From: Planktothrix sp. FACHB-1365
GTDB lineage: Bacteria; Cyanobacteriota; Cyanobacteriia; Cyanobacteriales; Microcoleaceae
Direction: 5' to 3'
NCBI RefSeq assembly: GCF_014697575.1
Contig: NZ_JACJSC010000011.1
Location: 62,001 to 126,000, forward strand
DNA: 64,000 bases
The stretch's first letter is position 1. Each line of letters starts with the position of its first letter. Below the pieces are notes generated by a model, which worked only from the letters and a program-made list of their open reading frames with translations, had not been told where the DNA came from and made no database searches. A program made the position numbers and the translations under genes. Positions 6,599-14,342 of the stretch are shown in pieces.

Positions 6599-9532
6599 AT
6601 GACAACTGCTTTCCCTCTGCGAACCTTATTTGAACAACTCCGAAAAGCTGGTTTTCGCCTAACTATTGACCAGTATCATTTTGCAGTGGAAGCCTTAACA
6701 CTCTCGATAGCAGATGGGTTAGACCCAACTAATATTGATGCAGTCAAACACCTTTGTCAAACAGTATGGGTTAAATCTCCTGAAGAACAGCGTGGGTTTG
6801 AACACTGTTGGCAAGCTTTAATTCCTAAAAATCCTGATCAAATTCCCGCAACCCGCCTTATAAATAGTGGCAAGATCCCCCCAACCCCCCTTATTAAGGG
6901 GGGCTTAGAGGAAAATACCCAATTAGAAAATACCGATAATCTCGATAATAATAACCTAGACCAACCAGAAGAATACGTTATTTTTGAAACTCGTGACTTG
7001 CAAGTGGGAACTGCGGTTTCTGTTATAGCGCAAGAAGGGTATTATTTCCCCGTTAGTCGTCAACAACTTAGGGAAGGATGGGAAAGCTTTAAACTCCAAC
7101 GTCCGAAAACCTTTTTCAAGGAAATAGATATTCCCGCTACCGTAGAACAAATTACCAAAGATGGCTTTTTTATTAAACCGATTTTTGCGTCTACCAAAAA
7201 AATAGAAATACCCCCGAAAGTCTTATTACTAATTGACCAAAAAGGGTCAATGGCCCCCTTTCATCCCCTTTGTCGCCATTGGGTTAACCTCTGGTCAGGC
7301 GCGACGGTTTACTATTTCCATAACTGCCCAACGGATAGCTTATATCTTGACCCCCAACTGCGAAAAGGGAAAGATATCGAAACGGTTTTAACCCAATTTT
7401 CCCCTAACAATACCGTTGCTTTAATTATGAGTGATGCAGGGGCGGCAAAACAGCGTTCTGTTCCTGACCGTTGGGACGAAACCGTAGAATTTCTCAACCT
7501 CCTCACCGATACCGTTTCCCGTGTGGCGTGGTTAAACCCTCTCCCCCGTGACCGTTGGTTAGATACCACTGCGGAGGATATCGCTAAAATTGACCCCAAA
7601 CAAGTCCCCATGTTTGCCCTTACCCCCTCAGAATATACAAAAATGCTGCGCTGGCTACGTTGGGGTGACTCTTTTTCCCAAAAAAACTCTAACTCCCCCT
7701 TTTCTAAGGAGACTAACTCTAGCTCCCCCCTTTGTAAGGGGGGTTGGGGGGGATCTCTTAACTGGGACTTCGACGCCACCAGTCGAATTAATAGCTTTAC
7801 CCAAGAATACGGTAACTCCCATTTAAACCTAGCTTGCCATGCTGCTTTTCCCCTAACTTTAACTCCAGACCTTCTCTATCGTCTTTGGAAACAATTTTTA
7901 GTCCCTAATGACCCTAAACTTCCTTGGTATGCGGTAGCAGATATATTGTTATCAGATCTTTGCCAACCTGTTGAAGAAGAATTAATAGAACTCTACGAAA
8001 TAGAAACAGATATCCGTAATCAATTATTAATCAAACTTAAAGACCAAGAAGGGGAACAACGGTTAGAAGAATTATCTTCTTTTATGATTGAATACCTAAA
8101 AAAACAGCTAAAACCTCAACTTCCCCATTGGTTAAAAAGTCTTTATGAACGGCAGCAGTGGGTAGCCTTGGCTTATACTGACCAACAGGATAAAGCTGTG
8201 CAGGAGTTGGCAAACATCCTCAAACAAGCTTATTTAGACAATAATAAAGCCGAGTTAGTCCAGTGGTCGGAGTTAGCAGAAACCCTATCCCCGGTTTTAC
8301 CTGACCAATATCAACCGTTATTAATTGCAGCCAAAGGATATGCAGCCCAAGCGCGAGGTATTCGTCGAGAAACCGAAAACGCCCAACGGGAGTGGGAACA
8401 ACATTTAGGTGAGGAGGAAATTGCCACCCTAGCAGGAGTTGAACTGGCAAAACCCGGTAGTGCTTTGGGTCGCATTCCTCTGAAAACCTTTAGTTTTGAA
8501 ACCGTTACTGTTAATAACCGAGGGGAAATTATCAAGCGGGAAACCAAACAAGCCCGATACTTCACCGAAGACCTGGGAAATGGAGTCACGTTAGACATGG
8601 TTTATATTCCTGGGGGGACATTCCTTATGGGTTCACTGGAAACGGAAAAAGACAGTTACGATGATGAACGTCCTCAACATCAAGTTACAGTCCCTCCCTT
8701 TTTCATGGCTAAATATCCCATTACCCAAGCCCAATGGAAAGCCGTTGCGAACTGGCCTAAAATTCAACGGGATCTTGATCCTGACTGTTCTAACTTCAAA
8801 GAAGATCCCCCCCAACCCCCCTTAGAAAGGGGGGCTTCAGAAGATGACCGTTCCCCCCCTTCTCAAGGGGGGGCTAGGGGGGGATCTCACCGACCCGTAG
8901 AAAATGTTCAATGGTACGATGCAGTCGAATTCTGTGCCAGACTGCTACAACGCACCGGACGCAACTATTGTTTACCTTCAGAAGCCCAATGGGAATATGC
9001 TTGTCGCGCTGGAACTCAAACCCCCTTTTACTTTGGAGAAACGATAACCAGTGATTTAGCGAATTATCGGGGAACTGAAACCTATGCAGAAGAACCGAAA
9101 GGGAAATATCGAGGAGAAACTACCCCGGTCGGTGAATTTCCTCCCAATGCCTTTGGATTGTATGATCTACATGGTAATGTCTGGGAATGGTGCGCCGATC
9201 CTTGGCATGAAAACTATGAAAAAGCACCAACAGGAGGAAAAGTTTGGGATGAAGAGAATGATAATGATAATCGTTATCAAATTTATAGCGTTGAAAATTT
9301 AGTCAACTTATTAAACAGGAATGATATCCGGGTGATACGCGGAGGTTCGTGGGACGACAATCCCAGGAATTGCCGCAGTGCCAATCGTGACAGGGGCCGG
9401 ACAGTCGGAACGGGGACTACGGATTTCGTGTTGTCTCCTCCCCGCCTGCGTGGACTCTTTAGCCCTTTGCTCTTTAGCACTCTTGCCCTTTACCCTCTTT
9501 TTTTTACCCTTAGCGAGCGAAGCGAGCTTTAA
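6599..9532 (+). CDS. vWA plus formylglycine-generating-enzyme (SUMF1)-like protein, apparent C-terminal frameshift
   Basis: Open for 977 aa. The vWA domain spans about 200-345, with a modified metal site D-Q-K-G-S-M and a later I-M-S-D-A-G. A helical middle follows. The FGE-sulfatase-like domain runs from about 660 (M-V-Y-I-P-G-G-T-F-L-M-G-S), through L-P-S-E-A-Q-W-E-Y-A-C-R-A-G and N-V-W-E-W-C-A-D, to R-G-G-S-W-D-D-N-P-R-N-C-R-S-A-N-R. Right after that the expected ending D-Y-G-F-R-V-V is present but in another reading frame; adding one G to the run at 9393-9396 restores it and ends the protein at 9462 (954 aa). Three glycine/proline-rich palindromic inserts lie in frame near residues 92, 365 and 735. 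Such domains are effectors or sensors paired with MoxR ATPases in conflict systems; the role here is inferred. Confidence 0.75.
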   Translation: MTTAFPLRTLFEQLRKAGFRLTIDQYHFAVEALTLSIADGLDPTNIDAVKHLCQTVWVKSPEEQRGFEHCWQALIPKNPDQIPATRLINSGKIPPTPLIKGGLEENTQLENTDNLDNNNLDQPEEYVIFETRDLQVGTAVSVIAQEGYYFPVSRQQLREGWESFKLQRPKTFFKEIDIPATVEQITKDGFFIKPIFASTKKIEIPPKVLLLIDQKGSMAPFHPLCRHWVNLWSGATVYYFHNCPTDSLYLDPQLRKGKDIETVLTQFSPNNTVALIMSDAGAAKQRSVPDRWDETVEFLNLLTDTVSRVAWLNPLPRDRWLDTTAEDIAKIDPKQVPMFALTPSEYTKMLRWLRWGDSFSQKNSNSPFSKETNSSSPLCKGGWGGSLNWDFDATSRINSFTQEYGNSHLNLACHAAFPLTLTPDLLYRLWKQFLVPNDPKLPWYAVADILLSDLCQPVEEELIELYEIETDIRNQLLIKLKDQEGEQRLEELSSFMIEYLKKQLKPQLPHWLKSLYERQQWVALAYTDQQDKAVQELANILKQAYLDNNKAELVQWSELAETLSPVLPDQYQPLLIAAKGYAAQARGIRRETENAQREWEQHLGEEEIATLAGVELAKPGSALGRIPLKTFSFETVTVNNRGEIIKRETKQARYFTEDLGNGVTLDMVYIPGGTFLMGSLETEKDSYDDERPQHQVTVPPFFMAKYPITQAQWKAVANWPKIQRDLDPDCSNFKEDPPQPPLERGASEDDRSPPSQGGARGGSHRPVENVQWYDAVEFCARLLQRTGRNYCLPSEAQWEYACRAGTQTPFYFGETITSDLANYRGTETYAEEPKGKYRGETTPVGEFPPNAFGLYDLHGNVWEWCADPWHENYEKAPTGGKVWDEENDNDNRYQIYSVENLVNLLNRNDIRVIRGGSWDDNPRNCRSANRDRGRTVGTGTTDFVLSPPRLRGLFSPLLFSTLALYPLFFTLSERSEL
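6874..6905. repeat. Palindromic G/C-tract element inside the vWA-FGE gene, copy 1
   Basis: gatccccccaacccccctt followed by attaaggggggctt: a C-tract and G-tract hairpin. It is translated as a short Pro/Gly-rich insert (PPTPLIKGG). Confidence 0.75.
7691..7756. repeat. Palindromic G/C-tract element inside the vWA-FGE gene, copy 2
   Basis: Two nested C-tract/G-tract blocks, the second ending gggttgggggggatct, in reverse orientation to copy 1. The reading frame stays open (SSPLCKGGWGGS). Confidence 0.75.
8803..8887. repeat. Palindromic G/C-tract element inside the vWA-FGE gene, complete copy 3
   Basis: About 85 bp running from agatcccccccaacc to a matching gggggggatct. Each half also carries its own small hairpin. 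It lies in the FGE-like domain and is translated as a Pro/Gly/Ser-rich loop. It is the longest of the three copies and probably the closest to a full element. Confidence 0.8.
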
Positions 9533-9572
9533 AAATTTTTTTTTCAAAAACGATATTAAGTTTTGTAACTTT

Positions 9573-9978
9573 CAGAAACCAGGTTTTTGAGTTAAGTTAA
9601 TACTCAGCATCAAAATTTAGATTAAAAACCCGGTTTCTCGACTTCGCAGTTAACTTTCAGAAACCAGGTTTTTCAGTTAACTTAATACTTAGCATCAAAA
9701 TTTGGATAAAAACCCGGTTTCTTGACCCCGCAGTTAGCTCTCAGAAACCAGGTTTTTCAGTTAACTTAATACTTAGCATCAAAAGTTGGATAAAAACCCG
9801 GTTTCTTGACCCCGCAGTTAGCTCTCAGAAACCGGGTTTTTCAGTTAACTTAATACTCAGTATCAAAATTTGGATAAAAACCCGGTTTCTCGACTCCGCA
9901 GTTAGCTATCAGAAACCAGGTTTTTGAGTTAACTTAATACTTAGGATCAAAATCTCGATTAAAAACCCGGTTTCTTGA
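9573..9978. repeat. Five tandem copies of an 84-85 bp repeat
   Basis: Units start at 9573, 9658, 9742, 9826 and 9910. Each begins cagaaaccaggttttt and ends near aaaaacccggtttcttg, so every unit is bounded by related inverted ends with about 40 bp of AT-rich core between them. Copies differ at only a few bases. There is no open frame of note. It lies downstream of the vWA-FGE gene, and its ends resemble those of the 93-bp array at 61597-61888. Confidence 0.92.
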
Positions 9979-9979
9979 C

Positions 9980-10646
9980 AGAAAATCTTGATGGTGCGTG
10001 CGGCTTTGCCTTACGCACCCTACGGGTAGGGTATAATTAGGAATAGCGATCGCATTCTGAGACTAACAGTATGGTTATTAGTCCTGTGGTATTAAACTTA
10101 GATAGCGTTTATCTCAGTGATGAACAGTTTTATCAATTGTGTCAAAATAACCAAGAATTAAAATTTGAACGCAATGCTCAAGGAGAATTAACCATTATGT
10201 CTCCAGTGGGGGGAGAAAGTGGAAATCGAGAAGCGGAATTAATCATTGATTTAGGTATCTGGAATCGTCAAACAAAATTAGGTTATACTTTTAGTTCATC
10301 AACGATTTTTAAACTTCCTAATGGGGCAGATCGTTCCCCCGATGTGGCGTGGGTTCAGAAAGAACGTTGGGAAAATCTCACCCCCGAACAACGGCGAAAA
10401 TTCCCCCCTATTGCGCCAGATTTTGTCATAGAATTAAGGTCAGCAACGGATGAATTAGAACCTCTGCGTCAAAAAATGTTAGAATATTTAGATGCAGGAG
10501 TTCAATTAGGTTGGTTAATTAATCCTCAGCAGCAACAAGTGGAAATTTATCGAATTGAGAAACCAGTAGAATTACGAAATTTACCGACAGAATTATCCGG
10601 TGAGAATATATTACCAGGGTTTGGTTTAAATTTATCTCTTTATTAG
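9980..10646 (+). repeat. Segmental duplication, copy A (leader plus Uma2 gene)
   Basis: The leader (agaaaatct, a ggtgcgtgcg..acgcaccctacgggtaggg palindrome and a HIP1 site) and the following Uma2 gene are repeated at 11968-12632, with a small difference inside the palindrome. Confidence 0.85.
10071..10646 (+). CDS. Uma2 family (DUF820) putative restriction-endonuclease-fold protein, copy A
   Basis: A 191-aa PD-(D/E)xK-fold protein of the Uma2 family, which is greatly expanded in cyanobacteria. Conserved points are MSPVGGESGNRE near residue 43, D-R-S-P-D-V-A-W (about 88-95) and A-P-D-F-V-I-E-L-R-S (about 115-124), which carry the acidic metal ligands. The biological role of the family is unsettled; a nuclease linked to mobile or defence functions is assumed. 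It is about 91% identical to the copy at 12057. The ATG follows a leader with a HIP1 palindrome. Confidence 0.85.
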   Translation: MVISPVVLNLDSVYLSDEQFYQLCQNNQELKFERNAQGELTIMSPVGGESGNREAELIIDLGIWNRQTKLGYTFSSSTIFKLPNGADRSPDVAWVQKERWENLTPEQRRKFPPIAPDFVIELRSATDELEPLRQKMLEYLDAGVQLGWLINPQQQQVEIYRIEKPVELRNLPTELSGENILPGFGLNLSLY

Positions 10647-10684
10647 GTAAGATTTGTCAGAATCTAGCTTTTTTGATTAACGTT

Positions 10685-11209
10685 ATGATCTCAACTCCAT
10701 CTTTCAGGTTGACTTCCTCAAAATTTTCTACATTATGTCTTTTATCGGGTACTTTATTATTGACAAATGTAACAATTGTAAGCGCAATTCCTGATTCTAT
10801 CAATCCTGAGTTAACCCAAGTTACCCGCCAAGCTCCTGCCGATTTAATTGATCAGTATACTGATCATTTTTTCTATCAAGCAAATCCAGAATTACAAGGT
10901 CGGAAACTGACAAATAGAGATCAAGATTATATTCGGGAATGGAATAACTTACGGGCTGCAATTGCACCCATGATTAAACCTATTCAAGAAGCTTGTCCTT
11001 TTGAATCTAGCAATGTTGAGGGTCTTTGGGACTTTGATTTTAAAGGGATGCCTAACTCTTATTCTAATCCTTATAATTATTTAGCAGATGTGATTTTTTA
11101 TAGTCGCTATCCTCAAATGCTCGGACAAAAACTTCAACCTGGAACAATAGAGGCTCAGAACTGGTCAATCATTCGAGAACGACTTTTTGTGTCTACCTGC
11201 GGACTCTAA
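10685..11209 (+). CDS. Secreted protein of unknown function
   Basis: About 174 aa. A signal peptide is clear: basic start, hydrophobic FSTLCLLSGTLLLTNVTIV, then a likely cut after V-S-A. The mature part is acidic and aromatic, with two or three cysteines and no family that I know. A TTG lies 12 bp upstream in frame, but the ATG at 10685 is preferred. It sits with another secreted protein (11246) between the two Uma2 copies, with 36 bp between the two secreted genes, so they may be co-transcribed. Confidence 0.6.
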   Translation: MISTPSFRLTSSKFSTLCLLSGTLLLTNVTIVSAIPDSINPELTQVTRQAPADLIDQYTDHFFYQANPELQGRKLTNRDQDYIREWNNLRAAIAPMIKPIQEACPFESSNVEGLWDFDFKGMPNSYSNPYNYLADVIFYSRYPQMLGQKLQPGTIEAQNWSIIRERLFVSTCGL

Positions 11210-11245
11210 AATTCTATTATAATAGCCAATTTTTATTAATTTTTT

Positions 11246-11824
11246 ATGTCCCTAAAATTTCATCCAATTTCAACTAAGTTTATAGTGATAATAGTTACGA
11301 TTCTAGCAAGTTCTCTTGGCGTTATTATAGCTAATGAAAATTCCCCTGCTGTCGCTCAAAATCGATCTCAAGGAATGGTCACAGCTTCGAGTTTACCAGA
11401 GTATTGTTTACCGGATGAATACAAAAGTTTTTTTGAGAATTTTGTTCGGGGTAAAGATTACCAAGGAAACGAAACACGCTTAACCTATACAGCCGATATC
11501 ATTGAAGTCCGAGATTATGAAAATCCTAGTTATCTGATAGGAACTCTGAGCAAAAAAGATGATGAGTTTAGTATTGATCTCAGAGATTACCGTTGGGTAC
11601 AACTTGTACCTTCTACGATTGATAATAGTCCTTACACTCGCTTAGAAATAGACTTGATTCGCCTCAATAATAATACCTTTCGAGTCAATTATATCAAGGC
11701 TCACTATGCTTATGATCCGAATGGGGACGGAGAAGAATATTTAGATTACACCTATGGAGAACCAGGTGCTTATATTTTTGAGCATCGGAATGGCTGTTGG
11801 AATTTGACACAAAAGTTGCAATAA
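11246..11824 (+). CDS. Secreted protein of unknown function
   Basis: 192 aa with a signal peptide (basic MSLKFHPISTKF, hydrophobic IVIIVTILASSLGVIIA, likely cut after A-V-A). The mature domain has alternating strands, a D-P-N-G-D-G-E-E acidic loop that could bind calcium, and two cysteines near the ends that may form a disulphide. I do not recognise the family. No strong ribosome site is seen. Start chosen as the first ATG before the signal peptide. Confidence 0.6.
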   Translation: MSLKFHPISTKFIVIIVTILASSLGVIIANENSPAVAQNRSQGMVTASSLPEYCLPDEYKSFFENFVRGKDYQGNETRLTYTADIIEVRDYENPSYLIGTLSKKDDEFSIDLRDYRWVQLVPSTIDNSPYTRLEIDLIRLNNNTFRVNYIKAHYAYDPNGDGEEYLDYTYGEPGAYIFEHRNGCWNLTQKLQ

Positions 11825-11967
11825 ATATAGCAGAGAGTTTTAATCATAGTATTCCTAAATTACAATAATATAGTGATATTTAATGATATTAAGGACAGTG
11901 CCAGCGTCCTCGCTGGCTAGAATTTATGATATAGAATTTCTATCCAATAAATAGTCTTTGATTTGAG

Positions 11968-12632
11968 AGAAAATCTGGGTGGTGCGTGCGCTGCGCTTAC
12001 GCACCCTACGGGTAGGGTATAATTAGAAATAGCGATCGCATTCTGAGACTAACAATATGGTTATTAGTCCTGTGATATTAAACTTAGATAGGGTTCATCT
12101 GAGTGATGAACAGTTTTATCAATTGTGTCAAAATAACCGAGACTTAAAATTTGAAAGAAATGCTCAGGGAGAATTAACTATTATGTCTCCAGTGGGGGGA
12201 GAAAGTGGAAATCGAGAAGCCGATCTCATTGCTGATTTAGTAATTTGGAATCGTCAAACAAAATTAGGTTATACTTTTAGTTCTTCAACAATTTTTAAAC
12301 TTCCCAATGGGGGAGATCGTTCGCCGGATGTGGCTTGGATTAAAAAAGAACGTTGGGAAAATCTCACCCCTGAACAACGGCGAAAATTCCCGCCAATAGC
12401 ACCAGATTTTGTCATAGAATTAAGGTCAGCAACGGATGAATTAGAACCTTTACGTCAAAAAATGTTAGAATATTTAGATGCAGGAGTTCAATTAGGTTGG
12501 TTAATTAATCCTCAACAGCAACAAGTTGAAATTTATCGCCTTGAAAAACCTGTAGAATTGAGGAATATTCCTACAGAATTATCCGGTGAGAAGATCTTAC
12601 CGGGGTTTCGTTTAAATTTATTGCTGTTTTGA
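11968..12632 (+). repeat. Segmental duplication, copy B (leader plus Uma2 gene)
   Basis: Matches 9980-10646, including about 85 bp of leader, so promoter and gene were copied together. Confidence 0.85.
12057..12632 (+). CDS. Uma2 family (DUF820) putative restriction-endonuclease-fold protein, copy B
   Basis: 191 aa, differing from the copy at 10071 at about 17 residues. The D-R-S-P-D-V-A-W and A-P-D-F-V-I-E-L-R-S segments with the predicted metal ligands are unchanged, so both copies look active. Changes cluster at the N-terminus (S12R, Y14H), around residues 56-62 and at the very end. It carries the same leader palindrome and HIP1 site as copy A. Recent duplication is the simplest explanation. 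Confidence 0.85.
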   Translation: MVISPVILNLDRVHLSDEQFYQLCQNNRDLKFERNAQGELTIMSPVGGESGNREADLIADLVIWNRQTKLGYTFSSSTIFKLPNGGDRSPDVAWIKKERWENLTPEQRRKFPPIAPDFVIELRSATDELEPLRQKMLEYLDAGVQLGWLINPQQQQVEIYRLEKPVELRNIPTELSGEKILPGFRLNLLLF

Positions 12633-12664
12633 GATAATATTATTGTTTGTGAGTCAACAATTTA

Positions 12665-12698
12665 GGGGTGCGTGCGCTGCGCTTACACACCCTACGGT
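12665..12698. repeat. Third copy of the gtgcgtgcg..cacaccctacgg palindrome
   Basis: The sequence gggtgcgtgcgctgcgctta followed by cacaccctacggttt matches the leader palindromes at about 9993 and 11980. It sits between two convergent genes and may act as a hairpin terminator. A weaker relative (cttacgcaccctac) is at about 28939. Confidence 0.6.
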
Positions 12699-14225
12699 TT
12701 ATTGTTGATCATTTTGGTCTGGAACTTCATCGGAATCAGGTGAAGGTTCGGAATTAGGAACAGGGTTAGTTGAGGTATCAAAATATTGATAAATCGTAGA
12801 AGAAATTTGACGAATCAATTCTTCGGCTTGGGGATCATCCTCTTCTCGTTGAACTAATACCCCCACTAAATATCGTTTTCCATTCGGCATATCAATTAAG
12901 CCAATATCCCCAGAAACTGTGTCAATATTGCCTGTTTTATGAGCAATAAAAGCACCCTCTCCTAAACCACTGGGTAATAAAGAACGATTACGAGTTTGCT
13001 GCATAATTCTTAACATAAAATCACGGGATTTCACAGAAACCAACTTCCCTTGATTGATTTCCGCCATTAACGTTACTAAATCTTTGCTGGTGGTTTTATT
13101 AGTTCCTTCCAAATCAGGCAGGATATTTTGCATTTGAGTTTGTTTTAATTGCCAAGAAACAAACTGTTGATTCAACGATTCAATACCGCCCAAACGATCA
13201 ATAATCATATTGGTAGCCGTATTATCACTATTGGTAATCATTAAAGTAGCTGTTTCTAAAGCTGTAAATTTACTACCGATGGGTTTATCTTGGAGTTCTC
13301 CAGACCCTTTCGCGATGTGCTTTTCCTCCATTGTCAGAATTTCATCTAAACGAATTCTCCCTTCATCAACGGCTTGAAAAAATGAAACTAAAATGGGAAG
13401 TTTAATGGTACTAGCAGCAGGTATGGGGGTTTCTCCTGAAATATCAACATAATTTCCCGTATCTAAATCAACCAGAAATACCCCTGGTTTTAACTTGGGT
13501 GAATCCTGAGCTAAAGCCAGAATTGCTGTTTTTAAATCCGTCGCTTCTTGAGTGAGTTGTAACGGTTGAACTTGAGTATTAGACGGGTTAGAATTAGGGT
13601 TTTGTTGCTGTTCTAAGGTTAAATTAACGGTTTGATTTGCTTCTGCACTCGAACGTCCCAACGCATTTAAAATTGAAAGAATTGTCCCTGAAATCACACC
13701 AATTCCAATTCCTAAAATTAACAGACGAGTGGCGTAAACCATCGGCGACACCCGACGTTTTTTCCGTATTCGTTTTACAGATTGATCCCTGGGTCTACCG
13801 GGAAGCGAAGTTGTCGCGACTCGATCCCTTGGAGAACGCCGAGATCGTTGCGACCCCGATATCGGAGGCTTGAGAAACGATAAAATCGAAGCTAGGGTGA
13901 CTTTCTGGCGTGGCCGTTTACCCGGTTGAGAGGGAGATTGACGAGATTTGGGTCGCCTAGGAGCTTGTTGTCGCAGTTGAGAAACCAGGGGATCAAAAGA
14001 CTCTAAACGGCTGGGATCAACGTTCTGACGGGGCTCTGGTGAGCGATCCCGACGAGGAACAGGTTGAGGTTGAGGAGGAGTTGAACCACGAGAACGGCGC
14101 CGAGGCTGTGATTTCGACGAATTGCCATTGCGGGACTTTGGCCCAGAGGACGCAGAGCCAGAGTTAGAAGCAGAAAGTTTTGAGAAGAACGACTGACGCG
14201 GAGATCGTTGAGCCACACCTAACAC
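12699..14225 (-). CDS. Membrane-anchored serine hydrolase of the class A beta-lactamase/PBP fold
   Basis: 508 aa. Residues 1-160 are very basic and rich in Arg, Pro and Ser and probably cytosolic. One transmembrane helix lies at about 164-188. The C-terminal catalytic domain faces the periplasm and has all three motifs: S-T-I-K (Ser272, Lys275), S-D-N (333-335) and K-T-G (430-432). This order is that of class A beta-lactamases. Cyanobacterial relatives with such anchors may act on peptidoglycan rather than as resistance enzymes, so activity on antibiotics should not be assumed. The start is a GTG with no clear ribosome site; a later start is possible, since the low-complexity N-terminus gives no anchor. 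Confidence 0.75.
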   Translation of the reverse strand: MLGVAQRSPRQSFFSKLSASNSGSASSGPKSRNGNSSKSQPRRRSRGSTPPQPQPVPRRDRSPEPRQNVDPSRLESFDPLVSQLRQQAPRRPKSRQSPSQPGKRPRQKVTLASILSFLKPPISGSQRSRRSPRDRVATTSLPGRPRDQSVKRIRKKRRVSPMVYATRLLILGIGIGVISGTILSILNALGRSSAEANQTVNLTLEQQQNPNSNPSNTQVQPLQLTQEATDLKTAILALAQDSPKLKPGVFLVDLDTGNYVDISGETPIPAASTIKLPILVSFFQAVDEGRIRLDEILTMEEKHIAKGSGELQDKPIGSKFTALETATLMITNSDNTATNMIIDRLGGIESLNQQFVSWQLKQTQMQNILPDLEGTNKTTSKDLVTLMAEINQGKLVSVKSRDFMLRIMQQTRNRSLLPSGLGEGAFIAHKTGNIDTVSGDIGLIDMPNGKRYLVGVLVQREEDDPQAEELIRQISSTIYQYFDTSTNPVPNSEPSPDSDEVPDQNDQQ

Positions 14226-14342
14226 CTGACTAGGATTTTAAGACTGTTTTTAAGAGGATGCAATCATTTTCCACCCGACCTGATGATGAACCGTCCCCTC
14301 TTCTTTAACTCATGAGCCAAGGAAAGGGGGGTCTGTTTAAAC

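Noticed and set aside
7312-7779. A 155-codon minus-strand frame across the vWA gene
   Set aside because: It is antisense to the vWA domain and includes the complement of the palindromic repeat.
9573-9978. A regularly spaced array that might be a CRISPR
   Set aside because: The whole 84-bp unit is repeated, with no variable spacers between short repeats and no cas genes.
12699-14225. An antibiotic-resistance beta-lactamase
   Set aside because: The fold and motifs fit, but the membrane anchor, basic tail and chromosomal context give no evidence for resistance function.
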